Shown: positions 55,501-64,000 of the stretch, in pieces
How the letters are laid out: each line of letters opens with the position of its first letter
Numbering within the stretch: the stretch's first letter is position 1
NCBI GenBank assembly: GCA_024734495.1
Contig: JALMQS010000225.1
Span: 2,567,650 to 2,631,649 of the forward strand
Direction: 5' to 3'
DNA length: 64,000 nt
Origin: Forficula auricularia
Taxonomy: Eukaryota > Arthropoda > Insecta > Dermaptera > Forficulidae
Position numbers and translations under genes: made by a program
The notes under the pieces: model-generated
The model's database searches: none
What the model saw: the letters and a program-made list of their open reading frames with translations, nothing else
Told to the model about the DNA's origin: nothing

Positions 55501-55794
55501 TGTAACATGTTTTATATATAACAATATAAATCATATGTTACCTTACAGATAGCTTAGAAAAATATATAATTACTATTAAGAAAGTATATTATAATGAAAT
55601 AAATGAATTAAAAGTTTGGTTTTCAGATTTCTAAAAATAATTTTTGGATAGTTTGATGACTAAAAATTTAATGTAATTTTACATTTTATTATTATCGTAA
55701 GCTCTGCCTTCTGCATAAGCACTTCATAACAATAACAGAAATTGCAATCAAAACTGTGTGTATCATGTTATTTTTCCTAAATAAGCTGAAGAGT

Positions 55795-56376
55795 TCTGAT
55801 GTGGCCATCCACTTGACTTTAACATAAAACGTGGCCACTCACTTACATTTAATATTTAATAAAATTATTTATAATCATGTAGGGGAGGGGGGTTAGTTTT
55901 TGCATTTTTAGACTTCTCGGGTGCCAATGATTATGTATACAAAATTTGGTTGAGTTTGCTCAAATAGCCTAGATTTTTTATTTTTAACCTCCCTCCACTC
56001 ACTTAATTTTGGATCGATATCAAAATCTAATCAGCTCTTAATCTCAATGGACCAAAAATACGTGTGAAATTTGGTTTTGATATTCACACTAGTTTTTGAG
56101 TTAGCTCGTCCACAAAAATTTGGTAACGCACAGACTAACTAACAGACAGACTAGCAGACATTTTTACAAAACAATTATTATCTCGGAAAATATAATTTTT
56201 TCGATGTTCACTTATAAGGGCTTTTTTGTAGAGAGAAATGCCCTGGTTTCGCTCAATTTTTTTAATCAAAATATTTTAAGACGTTTTTGAGATATTTCGA
56301 AAAAAAGAAGGAAAAAAACACTTTTTCCATACATGATTACAATACTTGACCATACCCTGTATGGTAAAGTAAAAAT
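55795..56376 (+). repeat. dispersed repeat ending CATACCCTGTATGG, copy 1 (longest)
   Basis: Shares TTCTGATGTGGCCATCCACT at its start and the 3' block CGAAAAAAAGAAGGAAAAAA, then CCATACCCTGTATGGTAAAG, with the copies at 57174 and 58270. The run of ACAGACAGACTAGCAGAC upstream of the end and the common 3' terminus with variable 5' ends suggest the 3' UTR of a retroposon; the class is undetermined. Confidence 0.75.
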
Positions 56377-56847
56377 TAAAATTAAATCTTTCCTATAATT
56401 ATCTTACCAAAAACTAAATAAATTAATAAATACATATGTTCTTAATTGTCTTGATTCTTAATATTTATTATCTTCTGTTTGCGCCATACTCTTTTTCGAG
56501 CGGGGTTACTAATGAAGTTGAAGGTATTCTATTCGTTGTAATATTTCTCTAAAAATTAAAACAGCCTATTTAAATTTTGATTCACTTGCATATTTCCACA
56601 TCAGCTAAGTGAGCTAGCTAACCGTCAAATTGGAGGAAAAATTGAGAAACTTTATAACTGACCCTCCGCAAATTTTGGTTATTTAACAATTTTTATCAGC
56701 AAGTGATTTGAACTACGAAACAGAAACTTGACGACTTTCTTTTCATGAGGCAGTCCAAGGTTAATTAAAACCACAAATTCTGAATTATTAGGACGTCGAC
56801 TTTTATTTTCTTATAAAAATCTGACTATTCGAAGGATCAAGAGGATT

Positions 56848-57055
56848 CCTCCAACCGTCTACCCAGCAACATATAACCTTCAATCTTTCAAGACACGCAT
56901 CCACAGATACCTTCAACTCCGACCCAATCCCTAAATCTCTTCTTATTTCCAAGATACAAGGGTCCACCGTAGACTTCAGAGGTTGAACCTTTTCGCTGCA
57001 ACTTCTTGAATCAATAGCATTAAACTCTGTGCACAAGTGATGGTTGGAGTGGGTA
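56848..57055 (+). pseudogene. non-LTR retrotransposon 3' end, 5'-truncated
   Basis: The frame from 56848 reads PPTVYPATYNLQSFKTRIHR, then YLQLRPNP and a stop at 56932-56934, closely matching PATYNLQLFKTRIHRYL of the copy at 21320. The 3' UTR (GGGTCCACCGTAGACTTC, GGTTGAACCTTTTCGCTGC) also matches. Truncation at the 5' side is typical of LINE insertion. No function expected. Confidence 0.85.
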
Positions 57056-57173
57056 AAAAAAAATTAGATCTTATTTAACTCTGACTTCAAATAAAAATTG
57101 ACCTTTTTACTTGAATTTAAAATTAAAAATAATATTAATATATCGCTTTTGACTAAACCAAATAAATTGACAC

Positions 57174-57477
57174 GTTCTGATGTGGCCATCCACTTGACTT
57201 TACCATACACTTCTGGTTGAGTTTGGTACAAGGGCCTAGATTTTAATTTTTTGACCCTACAACCTCCCTTCCCCCCATTTTGGGCGGTTAGTTTTTGCTT
57301 TTTTTCTTGTTTTTTTAGTTTGAAAATAAAAATTATAATTATATTATACCGGAATGCCATGGTTTCGCCAAATTTTTTTAATCAAAATAGTTTCAGCTGT
57401 TTTTGAGATATTTAAAAAAAAAACACTTTTTTCATGCACGATTACAATACTTGACCATACCCTGTATGGTAAAGTAA
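57174..57477 (+). repeat. dispersed repeat ending CATACCCTGTATGG, copy 2
   Basis: Begins CGTTCTGATGTGGCCATCC and ends CCATACCCTGTATGGTAAAG. Internally rearranged compared with copy 1. The minus-strand ORF 57064-57360 over it is not a gene. Confidence 0.75.
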
Positions 57478-58010
57478 AAAATACAAATCTTTATAAGTAA
57501 AACAATCTTGGAACTTTTATTTTTGAACTAGACTTTTCAGGAAAAATTCTCCCTTTATCAAAAAATTTTTTTTTTAAATTTGAAAAAAAGAAAAAAAAGT
57601 TGTTTTCGATGGTTCGAAGACAACCCTATATAATTATATAGTGTTACTTTTTCTGTAGATTATCTTTTTACGCGCTGCGAAGCCCGCCTTCACCCGGCAC
57701 TAGAATAATAAAATTATTTATAATCAATCCCCTCCCTCCAGCTTTCTAGTATTTTTGTTTTAAAATTTTAGATTTTAATGTTGTATCAATCGTGTCCATA
57801 ATAAATATTTTTGTATCAGGATTAATAGGAATTGGACAAAATAATCAAAAACAACACAAGCTTTTATCAAATGTGCCAGAGGTTTCTTCGATTTATTTTG
57901 ACTTCCTCAGTGGCCCATTTAATCACTCTTTGTGAAAAAATAATTTTACTATGTGATGAAACATCATTAATCTTTTTTATTTTTTCTACAATACGTTCTT
58001 GGATCTAATT
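57478..58010. other. AT-rich; possible Helitron-like 3' end and decayed ribozyme
   Basis: 57670-57702 reads ACGCGCTGCGAAGCCC, then CACCCGGCACTAG, possibly a Helitron-type terminus. Minus strand 57905-57876 reads CUGAGGAAGUC and later GAAGAAAC, a possible decayed ribozyme. Neither is secure. Confidence 0.25.
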
Positions 58011-58023
58011 ATTCAACAATTTT

Positions 58024-58217
58024 TTTTTTTTTTTTTTTTTTTGGCTTTTCGGCCTTTCTAGCCATAAGCCTAATTACGATACTAGTTATATTTTTTTTTT
58101 AAATTTGTCTCTACCCCCGGGGGTCAGATTTTAGCTGGATGCCTCGAGTCGGATTCGAACTCCGGGTCCCCTGGTTAGCTCGCTGTCACGCTACCGCCTA
58201 GCCTATCTGACCCCCCC
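58024..58217 (-). mobile_element. tRNA-derived SINE (SINE-B), copy 3, complete with tail
   Basis: On the minus strand: GGTCAGATAGGC-type head, B box region GAGTTCGAATCC, CATCCAGCTAAAATCTGACC, and the 3' end GAAAGGCCGAAAAGCC followed by about 20 A. It is flanked by a 13-bp duplication ATTCAACAATTTT (58011-58023, 58218-58230). The youngest-looking copy, with an intact A tail. Confidence 0.92.
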
Positions 58218-58269
58218 ATTCAACAATTTTGAACATTTTCTCTTTTTTCAACAATTAAAAAAATTAAAA

Positions 58270-58391
58270 AATTAAAAAACTTTAATCAAAATAGTTTCAG
58301 CCGTTTTTGAGATATTTCGAAAAAAAGAAGGAAAAAAACATTTTTTTCATGCACGATTACAATACTTGATCATACCCTGTATGGTAAAGTA
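58270..58391 (+). repeat. dispersed repeat ending CATACCCTGTATGG, copy 3 (3' end only)
   Basis: Keeps CAGCCGTTTTTGAGATATTT through CATACCCTGTATGGTAAAG, 5'-truncated relative to copies 1 and 2. Confidence 0.8.
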
Positions 58392-58594
58392 AAAATTACT
58401 GAACAAAGCTCGATCCGCCAGGTAGGCAGGTACTGTTATATGATGGATAATGTAAAACAATAAGTTAAAATTATGTTTTTATCATACAATCTTCAATTAT
58501 AGGGAAGCAATGACATTGAGGAAAATGAAGTACCTACGAAACTATAAAAGGGAAGGGAGACATCAATAGAGGAAATCCAAGAGGAAAGCAATTT

Positions 58595-59065
58595 GAATAA
58601 ATAAATGGGGAAAGAAAACAAAGGGAGAATAAGTGTAACAGTGCTTGCACGAAGTAAGGTCACGTGGTTCTCGTGGAGCCGGAGTGGGGGAGGGTGTAGG
58701 GGAGGGCGGAGGGGGAGCACGTGGGTGCGGAGGGAGCCGCCCGCGCTGCCAGTTGCGACCGACGCCTGCGTCGAGACGCCCCGACCACGACCAAGACCAC
58801 GAGCTTACCATAGTAGTCCGATCGCTGCCAAACTGGACATTGGCGACCGTCTAAATCGGGTCACCCATCCATCCTGTATTAGGTTAGGTCCGGGCCGATA
58901 TCGAACACACTCGCCACTCCGGGAAATTTATTCCATCGAACTAGAATAAAAAGTGCCGTGACTTGGTCCATGAATAATCGAGCAGGTTGCCGGGATCTTT
59001 TACGAGCTCATTTCGTTTTATCTGTCGATAATTGAAACATCCGACCACAAAAGTAATCGAGTAAC
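58595..59065. promoter_or_regulatory. CpG-rich island, candidate promoter region
   Basis: Strong GC shift at 58650-58930, including purine-rich GGGAGGGCGGAGGGGGAGC and GACCACGACCAAGACCACG. The 114-codon plus ORF 58605-58949 overlaps other open frames on both strands and has no domain. The block is followed by a possible small exon at 59293-59340, so a promoter is conceivable. Confidence 0.4.
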
Positions 59066-59292
59066 GACTATTTAATATCCAGTTAAGCGTTGTTTATGTA
59101 GGTATTTACACTAAATTTCAATTACTCTTTATGAAGTGCTACAAAAACCACCGCTATTATTGCTCATATGAACCCAGAAATATATTTAACACTAATTTTA
59201 AAATATTCTGTGTGTGTGATGTTAACGTGCTCTAGTGATTAATTACAACCGGTTATAATTAGTTATTAATTAGTCAATGTTTTTGTTCTAGG

Positions 59293-59340
59293 TGAGTGCA
59301 CGCATGAATCTTTGCTTCTGCTCGACAAGTTGAACGTTTG
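59293..59340 (+). other. candidate small exon (48 nt), possibly 5' UTR
   Basis: TTTTTGTTCTAG (to 59292) is acceptor-like, and TTTG|GTAAGCC at 59340/59341 is donor-like. The enclosed sequence has an ATG and a short frame MNLCFCSTS. No homology recognised. The acceptor is followed by GTGAGT, itself donor-like, so other readings are possible. Confidence 0.2.
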
Positions 59341-59661
59341 GTAAGCCTTTTTGGGTTTTCTTTTAACACGAAACTTACCTTTTTAATCTATTTTTAATTA
59401 ATGTTTGCAACTAAAAAATATTTATTCGTATGTCAAAAGATTACTTGTTATTATAAATTAAACTCAGAAGAATTTGTATGTGCATATAATTGTTATCACT
59501 GTGATTGTTAGGTAATAATTTTTCACTTTAGTTCAACAACAAGTAAATATTAATTATTTTACTAAATGAAAAGCCAAAATATTTTTTTGGAATTATTCAC
59601 TAGGTCACTTGTTTCAGGTGTAAGAAATAAAGGAGAGAGAGTTTTCTCAGAATATATACAT

Positions 59662-59687
59662 ATTTCGGGCTGTCAACCCATCATCAG
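59662..59687 (-). ncRNA. hammerhead-like core, variant GAAAU (F8)
   Basis: Minus strand: CUGAUGA, extra U, helix II GGGUUGACAGCCC (GGG/CCC plus wobble pairs), GAAAU. Same variant class as 24181-24206. Confidence 0.55.
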
Positions 59688-59718
59688 GTGATACAGAATA
59701 TAAGTAACTTAACATTTA

Positions 59719-59925
59719 GGGCTAGTTGTATGTCGGTTGGTAAACTCTTTTAAGCGTTGACAAAAGGGTAAAACCTTAAAATTCACCCTGTGCCGGGTAG
59801 GATGGGCAATCAGATGAAAGTGCCTGTCATCTAATTGGCCATCCCACCAGGCACAAGGTGAATTTTAATGTTTTACCATTTGTCAACGTTTAAAAAGAGT
59901 TTACTAACCGACATACAACTGGCCC
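59719..59925. mobile_element. PIF/Harbinger-like MITE, copy 2
   Basis: Termini GGGCTAGTTGTATGTCGG and CCGACATACAACTGGCCC, flanks TTA and TAA. Longer inverted arms (AAACTCTTTT, CGTTGACAAA, TTTTACC, AATTCACC, CAGGCAC) mirror almost throughout. Same family as 11889-12039. Confidence 0.8.
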
Positions 59926-60012
59926 TAAGAATGCCATATGCCACTATTGACAGGCCGAAATATATATATTGAGAAAACTCTCTCTCCTTTATTTCTTACA
60001 CAAGAAACAAGT

Positions 60013-60511
60013 TAGAGATCTTATGAATAACTCATAGAATAATAATTTTTCCAAAATATTCTCTAAAAATTATAAACATTTATTGTACTACTACTCACTT
60101 AATATTTCCCTTATTAAATTTTATAGCCTGAACTCTCTTACCATGCTTGCTTTATTCTCATTTATAATAATTGATTCTTGCTATAGCTAAAATTATTTGA
60201 TAACTAAGCCCTAAACGTCCTTTACCCTTGAATAGATAAATCTGGACATCAATATTAAAAAATTAACTTTTTAATATTAAACTGTAGCTTAGAAATAAGA
60301 TGAGAGATTAGGAGTCTTGGCAACCAGCAAAGAAACATTTCTTTCTTATTTTACTTAAATTTTAATTTTTACTTGAATAATTAGCTATTTAATGATCTTA
60401 TTTTTTTAAATGTCTTAAAAACGATTTCTGACAAGCAGATCCCCTTCCAATTATTATCTTTTAAAATCCTACGCCACTGTCAAGGAGATTATCTTTTTTT
60501 CCCTAGAATAT
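60013..60511. other. AT-rich, no gene seen
   Basis: Nothing recognised. Confidence 0.4.
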
Positions 60512-60705
60512 TAAGGGGCCGTAAATTACGTTACAAGAATTTCAAGATTTTTAGACCCCTCCCTTCCTCTGCCATATTCTGTCACATTTTCATTGAGTCC
60601 CCCTGTAATGGGACTTTACAACATCACTTTTATATTCTAAAATTTATGTAACAAAAACAAGTACCTACCCTATAATTTAATAATTGTAGAATAATTGTAG
60701 AATTT

Positions 60706-60864
60706 GGAGACTGATAAGTGAAATTGAGTGGATATCGATGAGGCAGTCCAAAAAAGAAGATAATTTACACTATCTTTTTATTCATAAACCGACGTTTCGG
60801 AGTCTATTCCCTCCTTCTTCAGGGTTTGTCTTCTTTTTTTGGACTGCCTCATCGATATCCACTC
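60706..60864. mobile_element. ribozyme-bearing hairpin element, family F9
   Basis: Flanked by AATTGTAGAATTT (60693-60705) and AATTGTAGAGTTT (60865-60877), 12/13 identical. Inverted arms GGATATCGATGAGGCAGTCC and GGACTGCCTCATCGATATCC enclose a loop carrying one complete core (60794-60822). Confidence 0.85.
60794..60822 (-). ncRNA. hammerhead-like ribozyme core (F9)
   Basis: Minus strand: CUGAAGA, extra A, helix II GGAG/CUCC around GGAAUAGA, GAAAC, then GUC. GAAACGUC is the usual arrangement when helix III is the self-complementary ACGU and C is the cleaved base. One of the cleanest cores in the window. Confidence 0.68.
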
Positions 60865-61142
60865 AATTGTAGAGTTTTTTTTATAAATTAAACTCAATTA
60901 AAGGTATATTTAATATAATTTAAGTTTAACTTTATTTTTATTCATATCAAGTAACTCATTATTCACTATTAGTATTATTATTGCATTATAAATAAATTTA
61001 AAAATATTGTTAAATTTTTTTAATTTGATTTTTGTGACATCACAATTTTTAGGATCCCCGAGTTCCCCTTTTACATTTTGTCACAAATCTGAGATGCCTC
61101 CTCACCCCTCAGTGTGTGACGTAATTTATAGACCGCCCCTAA

Positions 61143-61455
61143 TTTCTCCCCCCCCAAATAAATAAATAAACTAATTTACACCTATTTATCATTACAATAA
61201 TATAGAAAAATAATTGCACCAAATTTTATTGACCAAATACTATCAATTTAATTTTATTTTTAAAAGCTAATTATTCCTATACTTTATATCTCTAAGTATA
61301 CATAAACTGGATTCAAATACTAGCCATTGCTAGGTGAACGAGGAAATCATTTACCTTAAGAAAAAGTTTTCATTCCGAATTTGAAGAAGACTTAGAGACT
61401 AAAGAAAGATAAATCAATTTTAGAAAATAATATTCATCATAAAACATACTTTAAC
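61143..61455. other. AT-rich, no gene seen
   Basis: Nothing recognised. Confidence 0.4.
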
Positions 61456-61870
61456 TTAAGAATGAGTCTTATTCAAATAGACTTCTTGATCTCAAGATTC
61501 CTACCTTATCCCCGTTGTTCATTTACGGTTATTAATATTTTCATGCTAAAAATGTTATACGAAAATATCAAACAATTTTCATTCGGAAAGATTTCGGAAT
61601 CCCTTGATGAGGCAACCCGTCAGAACAGGTATTATCAGTTTGAAGGGGAGGGGATGAAAAAGGTGATACTAGATATATATATTTCAAAGGTCCCGGCAAT
61701 AAATCAGTCAAGGGAATTTTATGAATTATAGGTTGGCCAGCGAGAGGCGCCATTGTGTTTTGAGTGACGTGCCTTGAGGGGGCGGCGGCTGTTTGAGTTC
61801 TTTCCAAATGGAGGGGACCTCAAAAGGAGGATCTTCCTGAAAATTGCCTGCCTGGTCACATCACCTATGG
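61456..61870. promoter_or_regulatory. GC-richer block with an 89-codon ORF, uncertain
   Basis: ORF 61462-61731 (+) has no recognisable domain. The GC-richer part is 61590-61870, with GGCCAGCGAGAGGCGCCATTG and GAGGGGGCGGCGGCTG, spanning its end and the 3' flank. An overlapping minus ORF is also open. Most likely a non-coding conserved block; a short lineage-specific exon cannot be excluded. Confidence 0.3.
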
Positions 61871-62526
61871 TATCTAGGCTGGCTGGTCTAGTCAAATCTA
61901 TTTCACTTTTCTCTATCTCTATTTGAATTTAGAAAGAGAGTCTTATGCTTAGGTACTCTATAATTTCATTCTGGACTTTTAGAGATCAACAATCCATTTT
62001 CTGTGTATGAAATTATAGGGTTCTAGAGAAAAATAGTCAAATGTATGGCTACATAATTAATAAGGGAGGGATGAGTAATGTAAAGAAAAGAAAATTGTTT
62101 ATAGATATAAATGATGACTATAAACTCTTAGTTATTTCCGATCTTATATATTGAGAGTTCATAGAAATGGATTGGTCCGGAAATTCTCGAATCATCTGTA
62201 TTTATTTCTACTTTAATAGTTCCTCAGCGAAAACAATTTTTATTCCACTAAAACTCGTCTGAACTTGTCTTTGACATGCTTGAACGGGAAGATATACCAG
62301 GCACTGACTACAAACCTTCTATCTGCACCCTTTTCGGAAAATCATTCATTTTAATTGCCCCTTCAAACTATGTAACAATTTTATTTCATTTCGAGAACCA
62401 TTATAATTCCTACTTTTCAAAAGAAATCTTTTTTATAGAAATATTTGAAATAACGGATAATCATTTGAAAATTTAAAATTCCTCCTGAAATTTTTATTTA
62501 TTAAAATACTCTAAATTTTTGATATA
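61871..62526. other. no gene recognised
   Basis: AT-rich. ORF 62276-62476 has no domain. Confidence 0.35.
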
Positions 62527-62547
62527 TTTTATTTGTTTGAGACTATA

Positions 62548-62575
62548 CTTTCAAAGGTTGGATCTTCATCATTAG
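62548..62575 (-). ncRNA. decayed hammerhead-like core (F2-type left arm)
   Basis: Minus strand CUAAUGA in place of CUGAUGA, and GAAAG in place of GAAAC. G5 is lost. Inactive by expectation. Confidence 0.4.
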
Positions 62576-62741
62576 TATTTTTAATTAGAAATATTTTATC
62601 TGTTATATGGTTATATACCAATTGAATAAAGAAAATTCGTTTTGTTGTCATAACAAGTTATTCACACAAACAATGCTAATTTTCTAAATGCTAATTGACC
62701 CCATGAGAAGTAATAGATAAATATTTTTATAATTAAAAATA

Positions 62742-62769
62742 AGGATGATGAAGGTCAAACCTTCGAAAC
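62742..62769 (+). ncRNA. decayed hammerhead-like core (F2-type right arm)
   Basis: AGGAUGA in place of CUGAUGA, then GAAGGU-CAA-ACCUUC helix II and GAAAC, with UUUAGUCUC following. C3 and U4 are changed, but helix II is perfect. Confidence 0.45.
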
Positions 62770-62824
62770 TTTAGTCTCAAACAAAAAACTATAGGTATAA
62801 ATATTTATATTTGGTACCTATATT

Positions 62825-63142
62825 TTTTTATTTTAAACTTCTATTCATTCTACAAAGACCGGGTTGATTTTGGATTTTGGATTTTTTATGTTTATTTTCT
62901 TTTAACATACTAAAATACTAATTATTTATTTTACACACCTGTTAACGATAAAAAATCAATTCAAAATAACTAAAAATAGAGAACTCAATACCAAAAAGTG
63001 GTTTTAATAATAGTTAATAGCGAATATAATTTTTTTTTTTTTGAAATTTTCAAAAATCGAAAAAAAATTAGTAATTATCATAGGCCCACTATCAACTCGG
63101 TCTTAAAAATTGTAGAATGAATAGAAGTTTAAAATAAAAAAT
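62825..63142. repeat. inverted-repeat element
   Basis: TTTTAAACTTCTATTCATTC (62831) is mirrored by GAATGAATAGAAGTTTAAAA near 63116-63135, and ACCGGGTTGAT by ATCAACTCGGT. AT-rich centre with an oligo-T run. Unclassified foldback or MITE. Confidence 0.65.
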
Positions 63143-64000
63143 TATCAATAAAATTGATGAGTACCTACATACCGTTTCAAAAACAAGATTACAATTTTAA
63201 AACTCAAAAATCTCATATAAAAACACTTTAAATAATTTTTTGTATTTTTTTCTAAAAAGTATGAAAAAAAAAAAAATTTAATTTGGACATTTTTAAAGAA
63301 GTTATGAGAAAAAACCGATATCTTTTAATTAAACAAATTTCAAAATTTACCAAGTAGAGTTTTTTGATGGGTACCAAAAAATGTCAAAAAATGAAGGAAA
63401 TCAAAAATTAAAATTTTTCAAACCGTCCGATTTGGAGTGGAATGCCCCATATACATTGGGCACGCTGTGCGCTTTGATAATGTACATTATTTCATCGCAT
63501 TTCTCCACTTTTTGTTTTATTGAGTTAATCGATTTGGCAAGTGACATTCATTTATGATTTCTCTATTTATTTATTTGTAGGTGATTTTTTTTTTCATTTT
63601 ACAATAAGTATCTATCTATCTATTCTTTTTCTCACCGTTTGCCTGAAAAGTGATTTAAAAATAGAATAGTCCATAACTCTAAAAGTCGTGACTTGGGTTG
63701 AACACTCCTCCCAAATCATTTTTGGCTTTAAGAAAATAACTGAAATAAATAATAATTATAATTTTATCAATATTGAAACAATTTCCTATTGAATTTTGGA
63801 ATAATTGTATGTATTAGATATGATAAAAGGGTTATTCAGAAGCTTTAGGTATAGTACCTAACATAGTAGATGTTAAGAATTATTAGACTCAATCGCATCC
63901 CTGGCGGGGAGCGTCTCGTTCATACCAATTTAATAATTGAAATTTAAAATGATACTGTAAGTATTCAAAGAATGTGCTGAATGAAATTGATCAACAATAA
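63143..64000. other. AT-rich, no gene seen
   Basis: A short GC-richer patch (63432-63475, TTGGGCACGCTGTGCGCTTT) is unexplained. No gene recognised. Confidence 0.4.

Larger units (their letters stand above)
59607..60012. mobile_element. ribozyme-bearing palindromic element, family F8
   Basis: The arms run from ACTTGTTTCAGGTGTAAG to the mirror CTTACACAAGAAACAAGT, and include AATAAAGGAGAGAGAG. The left arm has a full minus-strand core (59662-59687). The right arm restarts near TTGACAGGCCGAAATA, at the helix II loop. A PIF/Harbinger-like MITE (59719-59925) sits near the centre. No clear duplication. Confidence 0.75.
60515..61139. mobile_element. PIF/Harbinger-like element, GGGGCCGTAAATTACG ends
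   Basis: Termini GGGGCCGTAAATTACGT and ACGTAATTTATAGACCGCCCC, flanked by TAA on both sides (60512-60514, 61140-61142). The inner arms mirror TGTCACATTT-type segments. No ORF. It contains the nested ribozyme hairpin 60706-60864. Confidence 0.85.
62527..62791. mobile_element. decayed F2-type ribozyme palindrome
   Basis: Outer arms TTTGTTTGAGACTATA and TAGTCTCAAACAAA with two decayed cores (62548-62575 minus, 62742-62769 plus), and GACCCCATGAGAAGTAATAG as in F2. Substitutions in both cores indicate an old copy. Confidence 0.65.

Noticed and set aside
57670..57702. Helitron 3' end ending CACTAG
   Set aside because: No matching 5' end or second copy was found, so it is mentioned only as a possibility.
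61462..61731. 89-codon ORF as a gene
   Set aside because: No recognisable domain or signal and an overlapping open frame on the other strand.

Overview
The window looks like gene-poor, AT-rich nuclear DNA from an animal, most likely an arthropod. I infer this from tRNA-derived SINEs, non-LTR retrotransposon tails, hAT, PIF/Harbinger-like, CACTA-like and pogo-like DNA transposons, the frequent short motif TAGGTACCTA, and the absence of any bacterial-type gene layout. The species cannot be fixed from the sequence. I recognise no intact host protein-coding exon, rRNA, tRNA gene or CRISPR array. The only protein-coding traces are three or four decayed C-terminal tails of non-LTR reverse-transcriptase ORFs, at about 21320-21785 (+), 27578-27690 (-), 41880-41965 (+) and 56848-57055 (+).

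The strongest signal is a population of palindromic, short-TSD elements carrying a hammerhead-ribozyme-like core: CUGANGA, one extra nucleotide, a paired helix II, then GAAAC (or GAAAU/GAAAG), usually followed by a short helix III and a UH cleavage site. I count about 12 well-formed cores and 5 decayed ones, from 3.5 kb to 62.8 kb. The helix II sequences differ completely between families but stay paired, which is covariation evidence for a structured RNA. Seven host elements have 10-13 bp target-site duplications that I could match by eye (10819-11581, 25104-25308, 30292-30627, 35548-35630, 40264-40487, 54476-54685, 60706-60864). The architecture (inverted arms, tandem units at 9384-9746, truncation at the helix II loop) resembles pseudo-LTRs of Penelope-like retroelements or small derivatives of them. 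No Penelope reverse transcriptase is present here.

Layout. 0-6.4 kb: one SINE, a direct repeat and a ribozyme palindrome. 6.4-7.1 kb: GC-rich island. 9-13.6 kb: dense ribozyme elements, two MITEs and a palindromic tandem array. 14.3-14.8 and 17.0-17.9 kb: GC islands. 18.0-19.1 kb: pogo-like element with a nested TIR element. 19.9-20.5 kb: two MITE-like elements. 24-27 kb: old hAT with a nested ribozyme element, a duplicated non-repeat block and an island. 29.9-32.1 kb: MITE, ribozyme element, island and TIR element. 35.5-41.6 kb: SINE-B copies, islands, a palindrome with a tRNA-like centre and a ribozyme element. 44.2-47.7 kb: islands, a small hAT and a long-TIR CACTA-like element. 50.6-53.3 kb: two hATs at near-identical target sites. 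54.0-54.9 kb: second CACTA-like element carrying a ribozyme palindrome. 55.8-58.4 kb: three copies of a dispersed repeat. 59.6-61.1 kb: two ribozyme elements, one with a Harbinger-like element nested in it and one nested in another.

Between the repeats sit about a dozen GC-rich, CpG-containing islands of 150-1,200 bp without convincing ORFs. Several hold clustered homeodomain-type sites (ATTA/TAAT, TTTATTG) and two share the motif ATGCAATAAATYCGC. I read these as candidate cis-regulatory elements or untranslated exons of a developmental gene whose coding exons lie outside the window; this is inference.
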